Shown: positions 21,696 through 34,000 of the stretch, piece by piece
Numbering within the stretch: position 1 is the first letter of the stretch
Layout of the letters: each line of letters starts with the position of its first letter
DNA from: Neolentinus lepideus HHB14362 ss-1
Taxonomy: Eukaryota; Basidiomycota; Agaricomycetes; Gloeophyllales; Gloeophyllaceae
DNA: 64,000 bases
Reading direction: 5' to 3'
Assembly: GCA_001632425.1 (NCBI GenBank)
Contig: KV425560.1
Location: forward strand, 133,062 to 197,061
Program-made: the position numbers and the translations under genes
Notes under the pieces: model-generated
What the model saw: the letters and a program-made list of their open reading frames with translations, nothing else
Told to the model about the DNA's origin: nothing
Databases searched by the model: none

Positions 21696-22968
21696 TCAAG
21701 CTGAGGACGTAATGAGTGAGGCTCTCTCTAGATGGTCGACAACTTCTTGGTGCAATTCCGCCACTACGTCCTGAGCGACGAATGAGTGTTTTGGCGTAAC
21801 ATGCTATGTGGGGGACGTCAAGCTCACGGTTGCTCCTTTAATTTGGTTCATGAGAGAAACTCCTGTGCCAGCCCAAATAAGCATGCGACTGGGATCACCA
21901 TCTTCTACGCCTTGCCGGAATGCCCGCTGCACATCTTCTATCGGCACGCCCGCTTCAACATCTCGTACTGTCTGATTCATCAACGCTCTTCCATCGATGC
22001 CGGTTGGCCATCCTAAAGTACCTCTCGCGCGATCGAAGACAAAGCTTCTTACGGTGGAATCTGTTCCGGCAGCAATCAAAGCCATCCGTTGAGCATCCGT
22101 GTACAGACTTTCTGGCGTCAGTAGGAATCGTGTACCCATCGCCACTCCTGAAGCCCCAAGAGTGAGGCAAGCCGCAACGTGCCCCCCATTCGCCAGACCA
22201 CCGGCAGCGACAATAAGGGGTCCATTTTGCGGGACAACTTCAAGAAGGGATGATATTAGTGTGAGAAGAGGAGGAGCGGATGCCCGACCGTGCCCGCCAG
22301 ATTCAATCCCTAGGGGCCATAAATAGTATGAATGAGTGAGACTGTAGGGAAGGCTAGAAGTCCTTCAACCTTGAGCGACGAGAATATCCACTTTCCAATC
22401 GTTCACAGCAACAAGGGCTTCTTCCACAGAAGATAGCTGAGCGAAAATGAGGGTTTTATGCCCATCAGCTCGTCTCTGATCATAGTCTCGGATGTATGAA
22501 ACCCATTTTCCGAGGCTATTCCCGAAGGCTAGCCAGATCGCTTTGACACGGTTCTCCAACGCAACGTCCAGCAAGTCAGTCGAAGAAGGTGTTCCCTTTT
22601 CAAGTATCCAGGCGATGAAGCCTACTCCGATGGGCGCATGCATAAGGGAAGTTTCCTTTAATATAGACTTCGTAGTGTCTAGCTCTTCCCTCAGCTTTTC
22701 TGAGCTGCGGTATCCTTACAGAATATGAACTAGGTTCACCCATAGAGTAGTCATTTTGGAATACGGCTTACCGGCTTGAAGAAAGCCAAAACCGCCGCCC
22801 TGTGCGACTGCACTGGCCAAGGCGGCTCCGCTTGCTCCAGCCATCGGTGCAGATATGACAGGAGTGCGGATACCTAAAAATACGCAGATGAGACAGGGTA
22901 GTATTGGTCAATCACAGTACGGTAACTGCACCCAAGAGACTTGTAAGACGTGTTGTAAGGGAAGACAT
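21696..22968 (-). CDS. Nitronate monooxygenase (2-nitropropane dioxygenase family)
   Basis: FMN-dependent oxidation of alkyl nitronates such as propionate-3-nitronate, a detoxification role known for this family in fungi. The spliced protein starts MSSLTTRLTSLLGIRTPVIS and continues APMAGASGAALASAV with QGGGFGFLQAG (FMN-barrel start). It then shows IGVGFIAWILEKG, VDILVAQG followed by GIESGGHG (the conserved glycine and histidine loop), VAAGGLANGGHVAACLTLGA and GTRFLLTPES (phosphate-binding strands). The end is KGATDVVAELHQEVVDHLER then ASLITSSA. The ATG at 22968 is followed by a short first exon with a GTGCAG donor. Five or so introns are needed. Whether it acts on nitronates or another substrate cannot be decided from sequence alone. 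Confidence 0.88.
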
Positions 22969-23314
22969 GTCTTCAGCGCTCGACTTCGCGGACGACTTCT
23001 GCTGTACTCTTGAATTCGAATCCGGCACAGACTACTCCCGAGTCCACCCATAACTTCTCTTTGTAAGCACGCGTGAATCCGAACGAGTCCGATCGAATAT
23101 ATCCTACCAGTCCAAGGGAGACGCCCGGCATAGATTGTATATGGAGAACATAGTTTACCAAGCAGAGTCGGCTTCCAGTTCTGCTCGGATGGAATGAACT
23201 CGAGACTTGGAAGTGGCAGCTCATTCGAGCCACCCAAGTATTTGGCGTTGTTTGCATGTCTATATCCATTCAATGCGCTTTGTTTGAAACTCGTTTACCT
23301 ACCAACTGCCCGCC
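22969..23314. promoter_or_regulatory. Shared promoter region of nitronate monooxygenase and SmB
   Basis: The two genes diverge from this 346 bp gap, so it should carry both promoters. No clear TATA box is seen. Small frames here are out of phase with both genes and show no family signature. Confidence 0.45.
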
Positions 23315-24077
23315 ATGGTGAGTACATAGCTCTCATATCGAAGAAATCGCGTATTAGATTTATTGACTATCATGATAGCCTCCGCCAAAGTCCAAGGGTG
23401 GTAAAATGCTGGGCCTCATCAACTGGAGGCTCAAAGTAACGATCAACGATGGGCGTGCGCTAACAGGACAAATGCTTGCTTTCGATCGGCACATGAATCT
23501 CGTGTTGGCGGAATGTGAGGAATTCCGACGTGTTAGGCCGAAGAAAAAGCCCGGTGAGACAGAGACGCCGCCGATGCAGGAGATGAAGAGGACGCTAGGC
23601 TTGGTTATCCTGCGTGGTGAGACAGTTGTTAGTTTGAGCGTGGAGGGGCCCCCTCCAGTGGTGGATGACGACAAAAAGAATATGGTGCGTTAATCAAGCT
23701 CCCGTTTGCACCTGGGCGTCAGGTTTTGATCATTGTATGCACAGCTACCGTTCGGTCCTGGCCGAGGAATGCCTGCCGGTCGTGGTATGCCCATGATGCC
23801 TCCAAGTGCGTTCAGTATTTATCTGGACCCTGAGCTATGCCTGAACTTTTTTCAGTGGGTCCTCCCTCCGCAATTCGGCCTCCCATGCCTTTCGGTGGTG
23901 GCCCCGGCATGCCTGGTCCGCCTCCTGGTTTTCGTCCTCCCGGGTTCCCCCCAGGTATGCCCTTCCCCCCTCCTGGGTTCCAAGGCCCTCCACCTGGGTA
24001 AGTTTTTCGTACCATGTTACTTTACAATGTCGTACGAACTCACTGGGATATTTTGCAGCTTCCAACCTCCACAATAA
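23315..24077 (+). CDS. SMB1: Small nuclear ribonucleoprotein SmB
   Basis: Core Sm protein of the heptameric ring on U1, U2, U4 and U5 snRNAs in the spliceosome. Exon 1 is only the ATG (23315-23317), followed by an intron to 23378. Exon 2 gives PPPKSKGGKMLGLINWRLKV. The Sm1 motif shows RALTGQMLAFDRHMNLVLAE and the Sm2 motif LGLVILRGETVVSLSVEGPP. A Gly/Pro/Met-rich tail follows (GPGRGMPAGRGMPMMPP, then PPGFRPPGFPPG), ending GFQPPQ; arginines in such tails are targets of symmetric dimethylation in animals. Four further exons are joined in frame. This is an intron-rich gene whose product is itself a splicing factor. Confidence 0.93.
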
Positions 24078-27000
24078 TCTGCTTTTATGCTCTCACATGC
24101 AAAAAGTTAAGCATAAATTTGCTTTGGCTGTCTTCATACTTTACTCGTCGGACGTGCCTTGTATAGTGCTTACATGCGCGGTGGCTTCTCCGCCAAGGAG
24201 GTTTGTATAGTGATAGTGAGCGCTAACCCTGCGACTACCAATCCGGTACTGTTGTTTCGATAATGAATATGAGGTACCCTCAAATTCAATCGAGCATGTC
24301 TCATCCCTACTGTGGATCTCTGATATCCACTTTCTGTTCTTCCGGTATTCTGATGAAGTATTGTTCAGACGCGCCTCATGTATACGTATCGGCTTGAGGG
24401 GATGCTTGCAGTTTACCGCATGTTTCTTACGTACGCCACTGCAAATTGTGATTTACGAAAGAGAATTGCGTCACCATACAAGTGACATATTGTTGAAGGT
24501 CCCAGCAGTCAAGCAGAACCCGGTCGGGCCTACATTCGAACGACGCCAGAACGCCAGTAAAGCAGTGGTGTTGGGATTGCCACATTCCCTGTCGGGCATA
24601 TTTTCGATTGCAATCCGTCGGCCAAAGAAGGTATGCAAAGGAACGCCTTGGTTGCCCGTCTTGCATTCGCGGGGGAGCACCGTCCTCTCTTATGGCCATT
24701 CGAACCAGAAGGACGAACCTAAGTTCGATCGTGCAAGGGCGTGTGAGCGGTCTGTCAATATCGGACCTCGGGTGCCTGTTCACGGAATGTGTGGCTCGGA
24801 CGGAGGATGCTACAGTCTTCCTCCAATGCAAAAATGTACTGCCGAAGCCTGTCGATCAAGGAGTACCTATTGAGGGAAAGGCTGGATCAACCCTCTCTCA
24901 ATGGCATTTAGCATTTACCTTAACATTTGAACTCCAGGCACGATCTACCTCTTCCCACTGCTAGTTCAGTTGGCGTATTGCGGTGTTCAATACAAAATCG
25001 CGCCGTCAAGCTATGGTCACGAGTTGCTGCTGCTGACGGTAGCGTTGAGATGTGCGAAGGACGGACGTGTGCTAAATATACGCGACGGAAGTCGGCGGTG
25101 GTTATCGCGGTATATTGCGAGAGCGTTGTGACTTCGCAGAGAGTGGGCGATAGCGTTAGCACAGAATAGCACCATCCTGAGAAATCACTTGACCTCGAGG
25201 CCCATCACAAGACTTTCACAGTGGGCCCGATATAGGTGTCCGGGGGAGTTGATGTACAGTGGATGTCGAATGTCCTGAATGTATTGAGAAGGGGTGGGAA
25301 CTCCAGATTAGCTCCAAGGTCAGTATACACAAACTTTGTACAGGCGATGGCTAGTCGTCTCTAGGGGACGATCGAGTCGATCTGGAACATTGTCCGGAAG
25401 ACAGATATTTGTTGCTGTCAAATGGAAAGACAGTGATCATAAAGGATGGACGGCCTGGACGGTGCAGACCTCCTCGGGTTGGGGATTACCAGGAGCGCAC
25501 GGTTTCGCTCGTACGCAGCATTCGTCGAGCATTGAGGTACGGATACTAACGATACTGCCATATTAGCGCCTCTGACACGATAGCAACGAGCGTTGTATTC
25601 GCCAAGACTCACAGGATTTTCATTTGCATCCGAAGAGTGGAGTACGAAGCACGACACAGAAGGCTTAAAGAGACAAAAGCATATTCGTCTACTCCGAGTG
25701 GCACTCTGCGAAGCTCAACAACCTATTGGTCGAAGGAGCCTGTATGCGGTGTCAACTGAGGAAGGAATATCAGCCCCATGTAATTGACAGACGTGCCAGT
25801 CTGCAACAGTAATCATCACGTACGGTCACTGTTAGTCTATGGGTATATGATGAGTGCTGCAACTTATTCTTGCGCTTGACAGAATCTTGCAGATGCTGCG
25901 AGTCCATCTAAAAAATTAGTAACAAATGTTGGATTAAAAATACGCGGGAATTGGTGCTGGCGATGTGCCTTGTGACAATTATACGGCGTAAATGGGCAGT
26001 AATACGCACGCACACAGGCTGAGTATATGTACTGATGTGAACTGAAGCACCCAGTCGGCAGTTGTAAATCTCTATCTTTGAATGAAGCTACAACACCGGC
26101 GGAAGTATTTTCGTTTAACCTGTCATGCAAAGCTAAGATATAGGATATTTTCAGCAGCAGCACCATGTGGAACATACCGTGGTTCTTGACGTGTTCACGA
26201 TGGGCAAGGGTTGCCGAGCTGCGCAAATCGCAAACCTCCGACGTTGGCGTTTGGTAGAAATGATCGAGCAGTTGATGGGCGCCTATCCTCTTTGGATCTG
26301 TGAACACGTGGCAAGTGTCAGAGTCATACTGCAGACATTCCCGAAGCTGAAGCCTCGTGCATCCCAGTTCGAGCGTCCTTCAAAAGCTGGAGGGTCGTAC
26401 TGACAAGTAATTTCGTTAAAATCGCAGGAATTTTCTAATAAAAAAAAAAAAGGGGGGGGGGGGGGGATCCCAAGGACGGAGAACGTGCGTGTGGTATGCA
26501 TCCGAGGGTCTCATTTTCCGGAGCCCGAAGGCGTCGTCCTTCTGATGCCCCAATCGCAGATGCCGCTGCCCTCGGTCGGGTACGGTTGAGTCGGGTTAAA
26601 GGATGTAGATCGTAAGATCTTCCGATTAATTGACTCTTCGAATATTTCCTTGAAAGGTACCGGTTTCTCGTGGTAGTATCATGATTAACGAGCACTGCTA
26701 GAGCTGGGGACTGGCTTGATGCGCTGTTGCTTGCGCAATATGAATATTCTGGAATTCGACTGATGGCTCTCTCCGGTAGGAGGTTGGACTGCCGGCTGAA
26801 TACCCTGAATAGTTACTTTCGCGGCAATATTTTCACGACTCTTCCCGGCCCTATTCCCGTTCATGACGCATTGACGATTAACGGACGGTGAGACCAGTTC
26901 ATGATAGCATTCCAAAGGGTTCTGATACTTTTGCATCGAATATGCCCATCATTTCAGCTTATACCAGACGGGCTGTGACAGACAGTTAACGTCCTGGCCT

Positions 27001-29749
27001 ATACCCATTTGGGGCGATAAGGGGCTTGAACCCGCCAGACTTGGCGCTTGTGGCGTTTGTACGTTCCATTGCACTGGTCCTGATATCCAGGTAGTAACCA
27101 GTCAAGGCGCCGTTATACATAGTTTTGACGAGAAGTCATCAAGAGTCTTGGGGGCCTTGGGGAGACTCGTGACCAAGGCTAAGACAGAATGGCCATGTTC
27201 AGCCTCGCTTGCCTGGTAACCAACGCTCTTAGTCCCGTCACGGTAGAGTGCGTCCGATAGACGGGTCAAATATGCATCGGTGAATGCTAATAACGATTCG
27301 GAAGCGTCAAAGAAATCCTTTCGGGCGCCGCCATATATTCTCTCTGACATTTATTCACAGGTGCGGTTTCGTGGCACAGCTGATCGGCCGAAAGGGTGAA
27401 GGCAGCTTCCATGCATTCACTATATTTTATGTCCAGAGCTGTACTGCGGCGAGCGCCCTCTCGTATATATTGGATCAAGAACCGTATAGGAAAGACAAAA
27501 GATTTACATCAAGATGCTGTGTCCGACGGTGGTTTCCCGCTTTGATTTTGACCCCAAGACCACATCCTCATGGCAGCCACAATCAGAGAGCCTGTCATCT
27601 ACTAATTATATGCCTATGACCAGCTCCATCACGATGCAAAGTGGCGTTTAATATAAGGACCTGGCCGGTCTGCGCGGCAGTAGATCGACTTGTCGAAGTA
27701 GTTGCACTGACAGAGTTACGCCGTTCCGACGTCTGTCCGCCCGTGCTACCTGTGGGTTCTCCCTCGAGTCGGCCTGGACCGTCCTCCCTATGGCATTCCT
27801 CGACATCAAGAAGTCTCTTTGTATTCAATCACTTTAACGGTTATGTCTATATCCGAACAATGGATGCAGCGGTGCGCTCCCGTCTTACAATAACAACGCG
27901 CTGATTGGCTCGCACTCACACCTAGACCAACAATTCGTCTCGCTCCGCCACCCGGCGTTATTTGTATTCGAACTCGAGGACTTGCACTCATTCATCTCTC
28001 TTGACAGAAATTCATGAGATCAATGTTTCATCACCACTCGTGCACAAAGGCCGTCAGGGTCTGGAGCCGTCTCAAAATAACCCACCGCCTCCCTTGCAAT
28101 GCGTAGCCAACGCGCCGGGCTGCCTTCACACATACGGCCGCCCCCACTCGGATCCTTTCTATCACCCTCGCCTCCGACAAGATCAAGCGCACGCGCCCCG
28201 CCACCTTAAAACTTTCTTCCAAGTATATTTCAGCTCCCCACTAGCACTAGGATCTCGCTCTCAATAAGTGTGCCATTAATCCAATATCGCGTACGTCAGT
28301 TTTACATCATCTCCCTCTGTCCCGCCTGGAGCCAGCAAAGGTCAAAGCCCAAATCTCCGCACCCGCCCAGGCAGGACTGCGCCACCGTCATTTCCGCACG
28401 CGTACAGTGCTTCGCCTGCCAGCCACGCCCTCGAAGATCCTGCTCGGTCCAGGCCAATGCTGTGCATGATGTTCCAAGATTGGACGGGCGTGGATATGCG
28501 TCACTCGGAGGGATGGCACCCCTTGACACATTCCATGTCCTGCGCGCCCACGTTGCATGATGCCATCGCGTTTCGCAATACATACAATTGCAATACGCAA
28601 GGGTTGCCATCGATGATACCTCGCATGTATTTCAAACTTCGAATAACACACAGAGTGCAGCCACGGTAGGCAAATACAATACCGCTATATGATTTGCGGT
28701 CTCGACGTAGCCGATGATGAGCAGAAACAATCACACTGATGATGCGGGAACAGAACGACAACGGACTGCATTGACAGCTGAGACCTCAACAAGTGAACAA
28801 CAACGATAACACCATGATTTACGATACGTATACTAGGACAGCGAATGGATCCAACGACAACACAGTCCATTTTTGTGGTTTGGGGTGAGATGGGGATTGA
28901 TTGAGTGACAGATGATATAACGACGGAAGGCAATGAGGAAGGTATAGTGGGGAGTAATGAGATCCGGCCTGGCACAAATAACGGCAGAGTGAATGGGTAG
29001 CAACGGCGACAACAGCGACGAAAGGCAGGCGCGGCCCACAAATGAGGTGACGATGACGACGAAGCGCCGCTCTACGCCCCCACCATCGATGGCGCCTTCG
29101 GACCCGTGCCCTGGACCGGGAACATTGCGCACAGAAGAAGAACGCAGACCCTGGCGCCCGGTCAAACTCTGGCACCTCCCGAGATCCAATGCGCATCCAA
29201 CACGAAGTCTATGTCTATCCAGGGACTAAGCCTCAGATAAGCAAGATTCGTGTGTGTGAAGGCCGTGTATTTTGGGACGCAAGGGAAATGAAGTAGGCCA
29301 AAAGGAAACGAAGGCTTCGAGTTCCGAGGGGTCACGTGCGGGAGATAGCAAGGGGGAAAGAACAGAAGCGCGGCAAGACCAGAATACGAGAGAAAACATG
29401 CAGTTGATGCTGATGACAGGGATCATAGAGAAGATATGCTTGTATGCTGACCAAGATAATGGAGTCGAAGGAGGGAGAGACTGCTCAAACGGAACAAGAA
29501 CGAAGGTCGTTTTGTAAGTCGTCGTCGAGACTGAATACAAGAATACTGTAGTGATGCCGCTTTCCGTCTATGCGTCGCCCCGCGCGTAACTTGCCGGGCG
29601 GTTGTTGAAAATCTGAGCTTGAAGAATCGTAGTGGATAAACATACACCAAAAGGTCGCAAGTATGACAATATGAATGGATACCGGAACCGTCTATGATTG
29701 AACTCTATGGTTTTGATGAAGGGAAAGATGCACTGTGAAGGAACGACAT
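24078..29749. other. Gene-poor tract without a recognisable gene
   Basis: No frame on either strand shows a family signature. The longest open frames (24361-24873 plus, 25864-26307 minus) look like random translations. A minus-strand stretch at 27102-27350 reads like ordinary protein (ASESLLAFTDAYLTRLSDAL) but has no clean upstream exon and could be a gene relic. The rightmost part may hold the 3' untranslated region of the Ecl1-like gene. Intron-split genes could still hide here, as one did at 61.4-62.6 kb. Confidence 0.45.
26440..26466 (+). repeat. Homopolymer junction, 12 A followed by 15 G
   Basis: A run of twelve A follows AAT and switches directly into fifteen G before GATCC. Such a pair could be the tail of a retroposed transcript next to a G tract, or an assembly join. 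Nothing around it identifies an element. Confidence 0.9.
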
Positions 29750-30961
29750 TCATGACCGGCCCTTCCTCCCTCTAGACAAGAAAGCGGGGTGAAAATTCTC
29801 CACGTCAATACCGACAGGTCGACGTTCCCGGGCCTCGAAGGAGGACGAGGAGGGCGAGGGGTAGGGAATCTGTGATGGAGCTCTAGATGGCGATGTGTGC
29901 ATGGGTGACGCGCAAAAAGAGGGCGATTGGAGGTCTTCGTCGGGAAGATGGAGAGGTGAAGGGACCCGGAGAGTGGTCAACTCTGCCGACGTCCTGTGTT
30001 TCGGGAAAGGTGGTGCAGGTCGGGGTGGTGAGGAAGCGCGCGAGCGAGGAACAGGAGTGAGAGACTTTTGCAGCACCAGCCTTATCTCCGGTCTCGAGGG
30101 CGTAGGAAGCTGGGGGACGGCGGGTGAGGAAGAGTACCATGAACGAAAAGTTTCAGCCAAGTACATCTTCGCATGGTTGAAGGTCTGAGCGGCCTTCAAG
30201 ACACCATCCTGTACGCCAGTCCTCCCTTTTGCGCTCTCGTAGACGTAATCGGGAACACCTGAATCGTCGAGGTCATCAGGAGTGTCGGGCGGACTGATAA
30301 AGACAGACGACGTCACGCTGGCGCTCAAATCGCCGGCGGACTTGCGTCGTAGATGTTTTGGGCGCGTGATAGTGGCAATCTGTTGCTGTGGAGTGAGGAT
30401 AGGTAGGGATGGTCTGGGTCGCGCAGCATGGGGCGTGGACATGCAAAGAGAAGGCGCGACTGGCTGAAGGAGAGAGGGACGACGGAAAGAGCCTGAACGA
30501 CTGGGCGACGAGGCCTTTGATTTCATGGACGAGCGAGAAGAGGATGGGAGAGAGCTGTCGATGGGCGGAGAAAAGGGGATAATGTCGTTCTGGGGAACTG
30601 CGCCCGCGGGAATGTTTTGGGCCCAAGCCATGATGTGGGACTCGTCCTTTCCTGCACCCATTGCCACCCAGGCTAGAGATGATTTTGAAGTCGAACCCAT
30701 ACACAACTCCTCTTCGCGAAACACCGCGTCGTGGCGGTCATGACCGTGGTGGGATGAGGAGGAAAGAGAGTTGGCGCAAGAGGCAGAACGCGAGCGACAC
30801 AGGCTAGGAACTAATAGCGGCTGATCGTCGTATTCGCATTCCATCGAACAATAAGTGTTTCCGTCCTAAAGAATCCGTGAGCGGGTGCTGTGTACGACGA
30901 CAGCAGGAGCACTTACGGTACGGAAGCCACAGTGGAGGCACCAGTCAGTGTCGATCTCCAT
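29750..30961 (-). CDS. Ecl1-like zinc-binding protein with long serine-rich tail
   Basis: Exon 1 (30917-30961) encodes MEIDTDWCLHCGFRT, and exon 2 (29750-30865) continues DGNTYCSMECEYDDQPL. The join is phase 0 and gives 386 residues. The Cys pattern C-x2-C then C-x3-C in the first 30 residues is that of the Ecl1 family, small zinc proteins that in fission yeast extend chronological lifespan and respond to nutrients. Yeast Ecl1 proteins are about 80 residues, while this one carries a 350-residue Ser/Pro-rich tail with many SP and RRPS-like sites, and short ordered patches (PDYVYESAKGR, KMYLAETFRSWY). The assignment rests on the Cys motif, so function is tentative. Confidence 0.68.
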
Positions 30962-30980
30962 TGGTGTGGGCGGTGCTGTG

Positions 30981-31009
30981 GTCGTCGTCGTCGTCGTCGT
31001 CGTCGTCGT
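30981..31009 (+). repeat. GTC trinucleotide microsatellite
   Basis: Nearly ten uninterrupted GTC units lie 20-48 bp upstream of the Ecl1-like start codon, inside the presumed 5' leader. On the transcript strand the repeat reads GAC. Length variation between strains is likely. Confidence 0.95.
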
Positions 31010-34000
31010 TGGCGGAGGGCGGGGTGAGCGTCGGGGACGAGGAGAGGTAGAGGAGGGCAGGGAGGCATGGTGGTCTTATATTTACTGGAGCGTCACCTTC
31101 AAGTCACGACCCAGAGCAAGGGCGAGGCACGACCCCGGGCACCGCTGCTTCCTGATCGATCCAGATCCCGCTCTTCATTGACTTGCCTTTTTGGGCACAC
31201 CGGGGCTAGTCCATATGTGGCGTGTGACGCGGTGACAGTGACACACCGTCGAGCTTGCAAGTTCTTTCCAAGTTTCTTTGGGTGCCTTTGGGTGCCTTGG
31301 GACGTTCATAGAGGCGGCCACCCGAGCCACACAACACTCCGCTCTGTGGCATGTGGCATTAGCTGAATTTCAAGACGTCGTTGCTGCCACTCAAAGTCTG
31401 GCTCTGTCTGGCCTCTCGCGAAGCCATCAGAGGCCCGTTTCCTTCCGCCTGTCCTCTACACATTTATAGCCCCTATTGATCCCGCAGCAACGGCTTTCAC
31501 AAAGGCCTTATCCATTTCACCTGCTTTGTTACACTACAAGTGTGGCCATGGGAGGCGGACAAGAGCCTTATTGCCGGTTCCCTTGCGCGATCTTCGCGAA
31601 TCCTGTATTCGTGGGACCCGCTGCAGATGAGATGCGGACAAGTGTTCTATCATCCTGAAGCTGTTTGCCGCCAGCGGCCGGGTGTACCCAGCACTCGACA
31701 CGACACGCCTCTCACCGTCGTTAGTGCGAGTCAAAACAGTGTTTAGCGTGTTTTGTCGATGCTAGAACGCCGCGTCACTCCACCTATTATCTCCCTCAAC
31801 ACGTTCCGGGCGTACATAACGACACAATTTTCCTCTTTCACTGTCACTGTCCGTCAGACACGCCTGTGAAACTAGTGTACAGCACATCCGTCTCATCTGA
31901 AAATTTTCGTCCGTTCTTGTTTTGATCGCAGATCGAACAACTCCTGCACAGCGCCACGCAACGGAAACAAAACGCGACGGAAGAGAAATGAAAAATGACA
32001 TAACTGCCCCACAGTACTTTGCCCGTGAGAAAGAATAAATTGTGGCCGGCATCAAGAATATTTCCCGCATTGTGCTCGCTGCGACTGGCGTCCGAGTCGA
32101 GTTCGCTTCCTCAGTTTGACCACCCCAGGAGGCCACAAAGGCTGCCGCAAATCCGCCACAGAATCTCGAATCTCACGTACTCATGCCGCCGTCTACTGAT
32201 TCCCGCCCGCCCTGCAGTGCATGACTCCCATTGTGCTTGCTAGCAAATTTCCCATTCCTGGCATTTCCTGTATGTGCGCGTCCTTCTCCCGCAGAGCCGC
32301 TGCCGCCCCCTAAGAAAGCAGTCTGATGGACAACAATGCAGCGCCAGAGGACAATGGGCTCGTAACCTATTTCCGTGCAGTTTGCAGTGCGCCGGTTCCT
32401 CCCTATTCGCGAAGCACCGGTGGGCGCGCTTCCAGTTCGGTTTCATGACCTCCCTCCATACTGCAGGATGATACGCACGCCCACACACGCGTCATGTATG
32501 ATTCTATCGATGACCACTGCTAACATTCGCATGAGACACTCTCGCGGCTCCGCACATAATGAATCATTACAGCAGTTGCGTAAATAATCGCCGAGCGCTA
32601 CCACGGTGCACCCAATAACTCAAAATGACTTCTTTCTTCGGTACCATGATGACTTGCTCCTCGTTCCTTTCTGCATCACCTCCCCGTGCTGCTTTTTCAC
32701 ACCCGACGCGGAAATTCGCGCGCCCGTCGAGTCACGACCCGGCTGATTGTCCAGTTCAATGCCATCCTGCGCGGTCTCGACGGGGCGGGAGACGTAAATC
32801 ACCCCATCTTTCGAAAATTTTAGTTGATTGAGCACCAGGGCCTAGAGCCACTAGTGTCGTGGAGCGCTAGCAAGTCCCAAAAGGTATGACGGGCGGGATG
32901 TGGGGGGCGACGCGACGCCCAATACGTCCAAGAAAATTCCGGTTTTATCGAGATCGTCCTGCCGACGCGCCATCGGGGATTATCAGAGGAGTAACTTGGG
33001 TCAGATGCTCTTCTGCGGGCGCCTATCTGCTCGAGTCGGGGATTGCGAACGTTCAAGTTCGCGCTAGTCCTGCCATGAGATCTGATGGCGCCTCGGTTGC
33101 CCAGGAGGGAATAGACGACCATCTCGGAGCTAATGAACAATATTTAGAGCTTCGTGTGCTGTCCGACTGTCGCGTTGTAAGGACGACTGTATTTTTATAT
33201 CATATGTTTTAACTGACAGCTATAATTAATGCTACCTGCGATGCGATCGACGGTCAGGCCACTAGTTGCGCCTTCCTCCGAAAGTGGAGTGTTTTGAGGT
33301 ATTTGTCTTTTTTGTTGACAGAGCCCTGGAATACTGACGTGCCGCACAGCTTGGAAGTCGAGGAGAATGACCAAGCAAAGAGTATCCGTTCTTGAAGATG
33401 AGAAGAGCAGGAATGTGCCTACTACAGCCCCTTCCCTGTCGCGTCAATCTACTTTGCGTGATTCGACCTGTCGCCTTCGCCGCCACATCTGCGAGGTGCA
33501 AGGCATATTACTTGTGATGGAACATACTTTCGAGCCTCGGAATACGGCCGGACCGGTGGTCAGGCTTCGAGATATCTAGAACACTGTACTTGCTGGAGCT
33601 TACTGGAATGGTGTCGTATGGACAGCAATAATGTGAAGGAGGGTTTGATGGGTGCGCGACTGTGTTGCTATCTACAGCGATGCTGATTGTTCAAATGCTG
33701 AATAAACCAAGCGGCCCTAGAACACCAACTCCCGCTATACCGGAATTATTCAAGAAAACGTCATGAGTGCGTGCAACTGCGCTCTATGAATCTACTATGT
33801 ACGGCTAACAGTACTTGTTAAAGTTTAACATATATACGCACACTAGTGGACGTCGTTTGCATGATGAGATCCACTATCAGCAGTGCCTTCATCAATCGAT
33901 AGCGCTGTGGGTGTACTGGCTAGGGAGACGGCAGCCCATTATAGCACACCAGGATCCTCGGAAGCGTAGATTTGGTCCCGCCATCAGCAACCGTGCCCAA

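Noticed and set aside
24361..24873. 170-codon open frame downstream of SmB
   Set aside because: Composition looks random (rich in Arg, Cys and Ser without pattern), no family motif, and no splice-linked continuation.
27000..27090. Minus-strand GGGTTCAAGCCCC resembling a B box
   Set aside because: No A box at the right distance and no matching acceptor stem.
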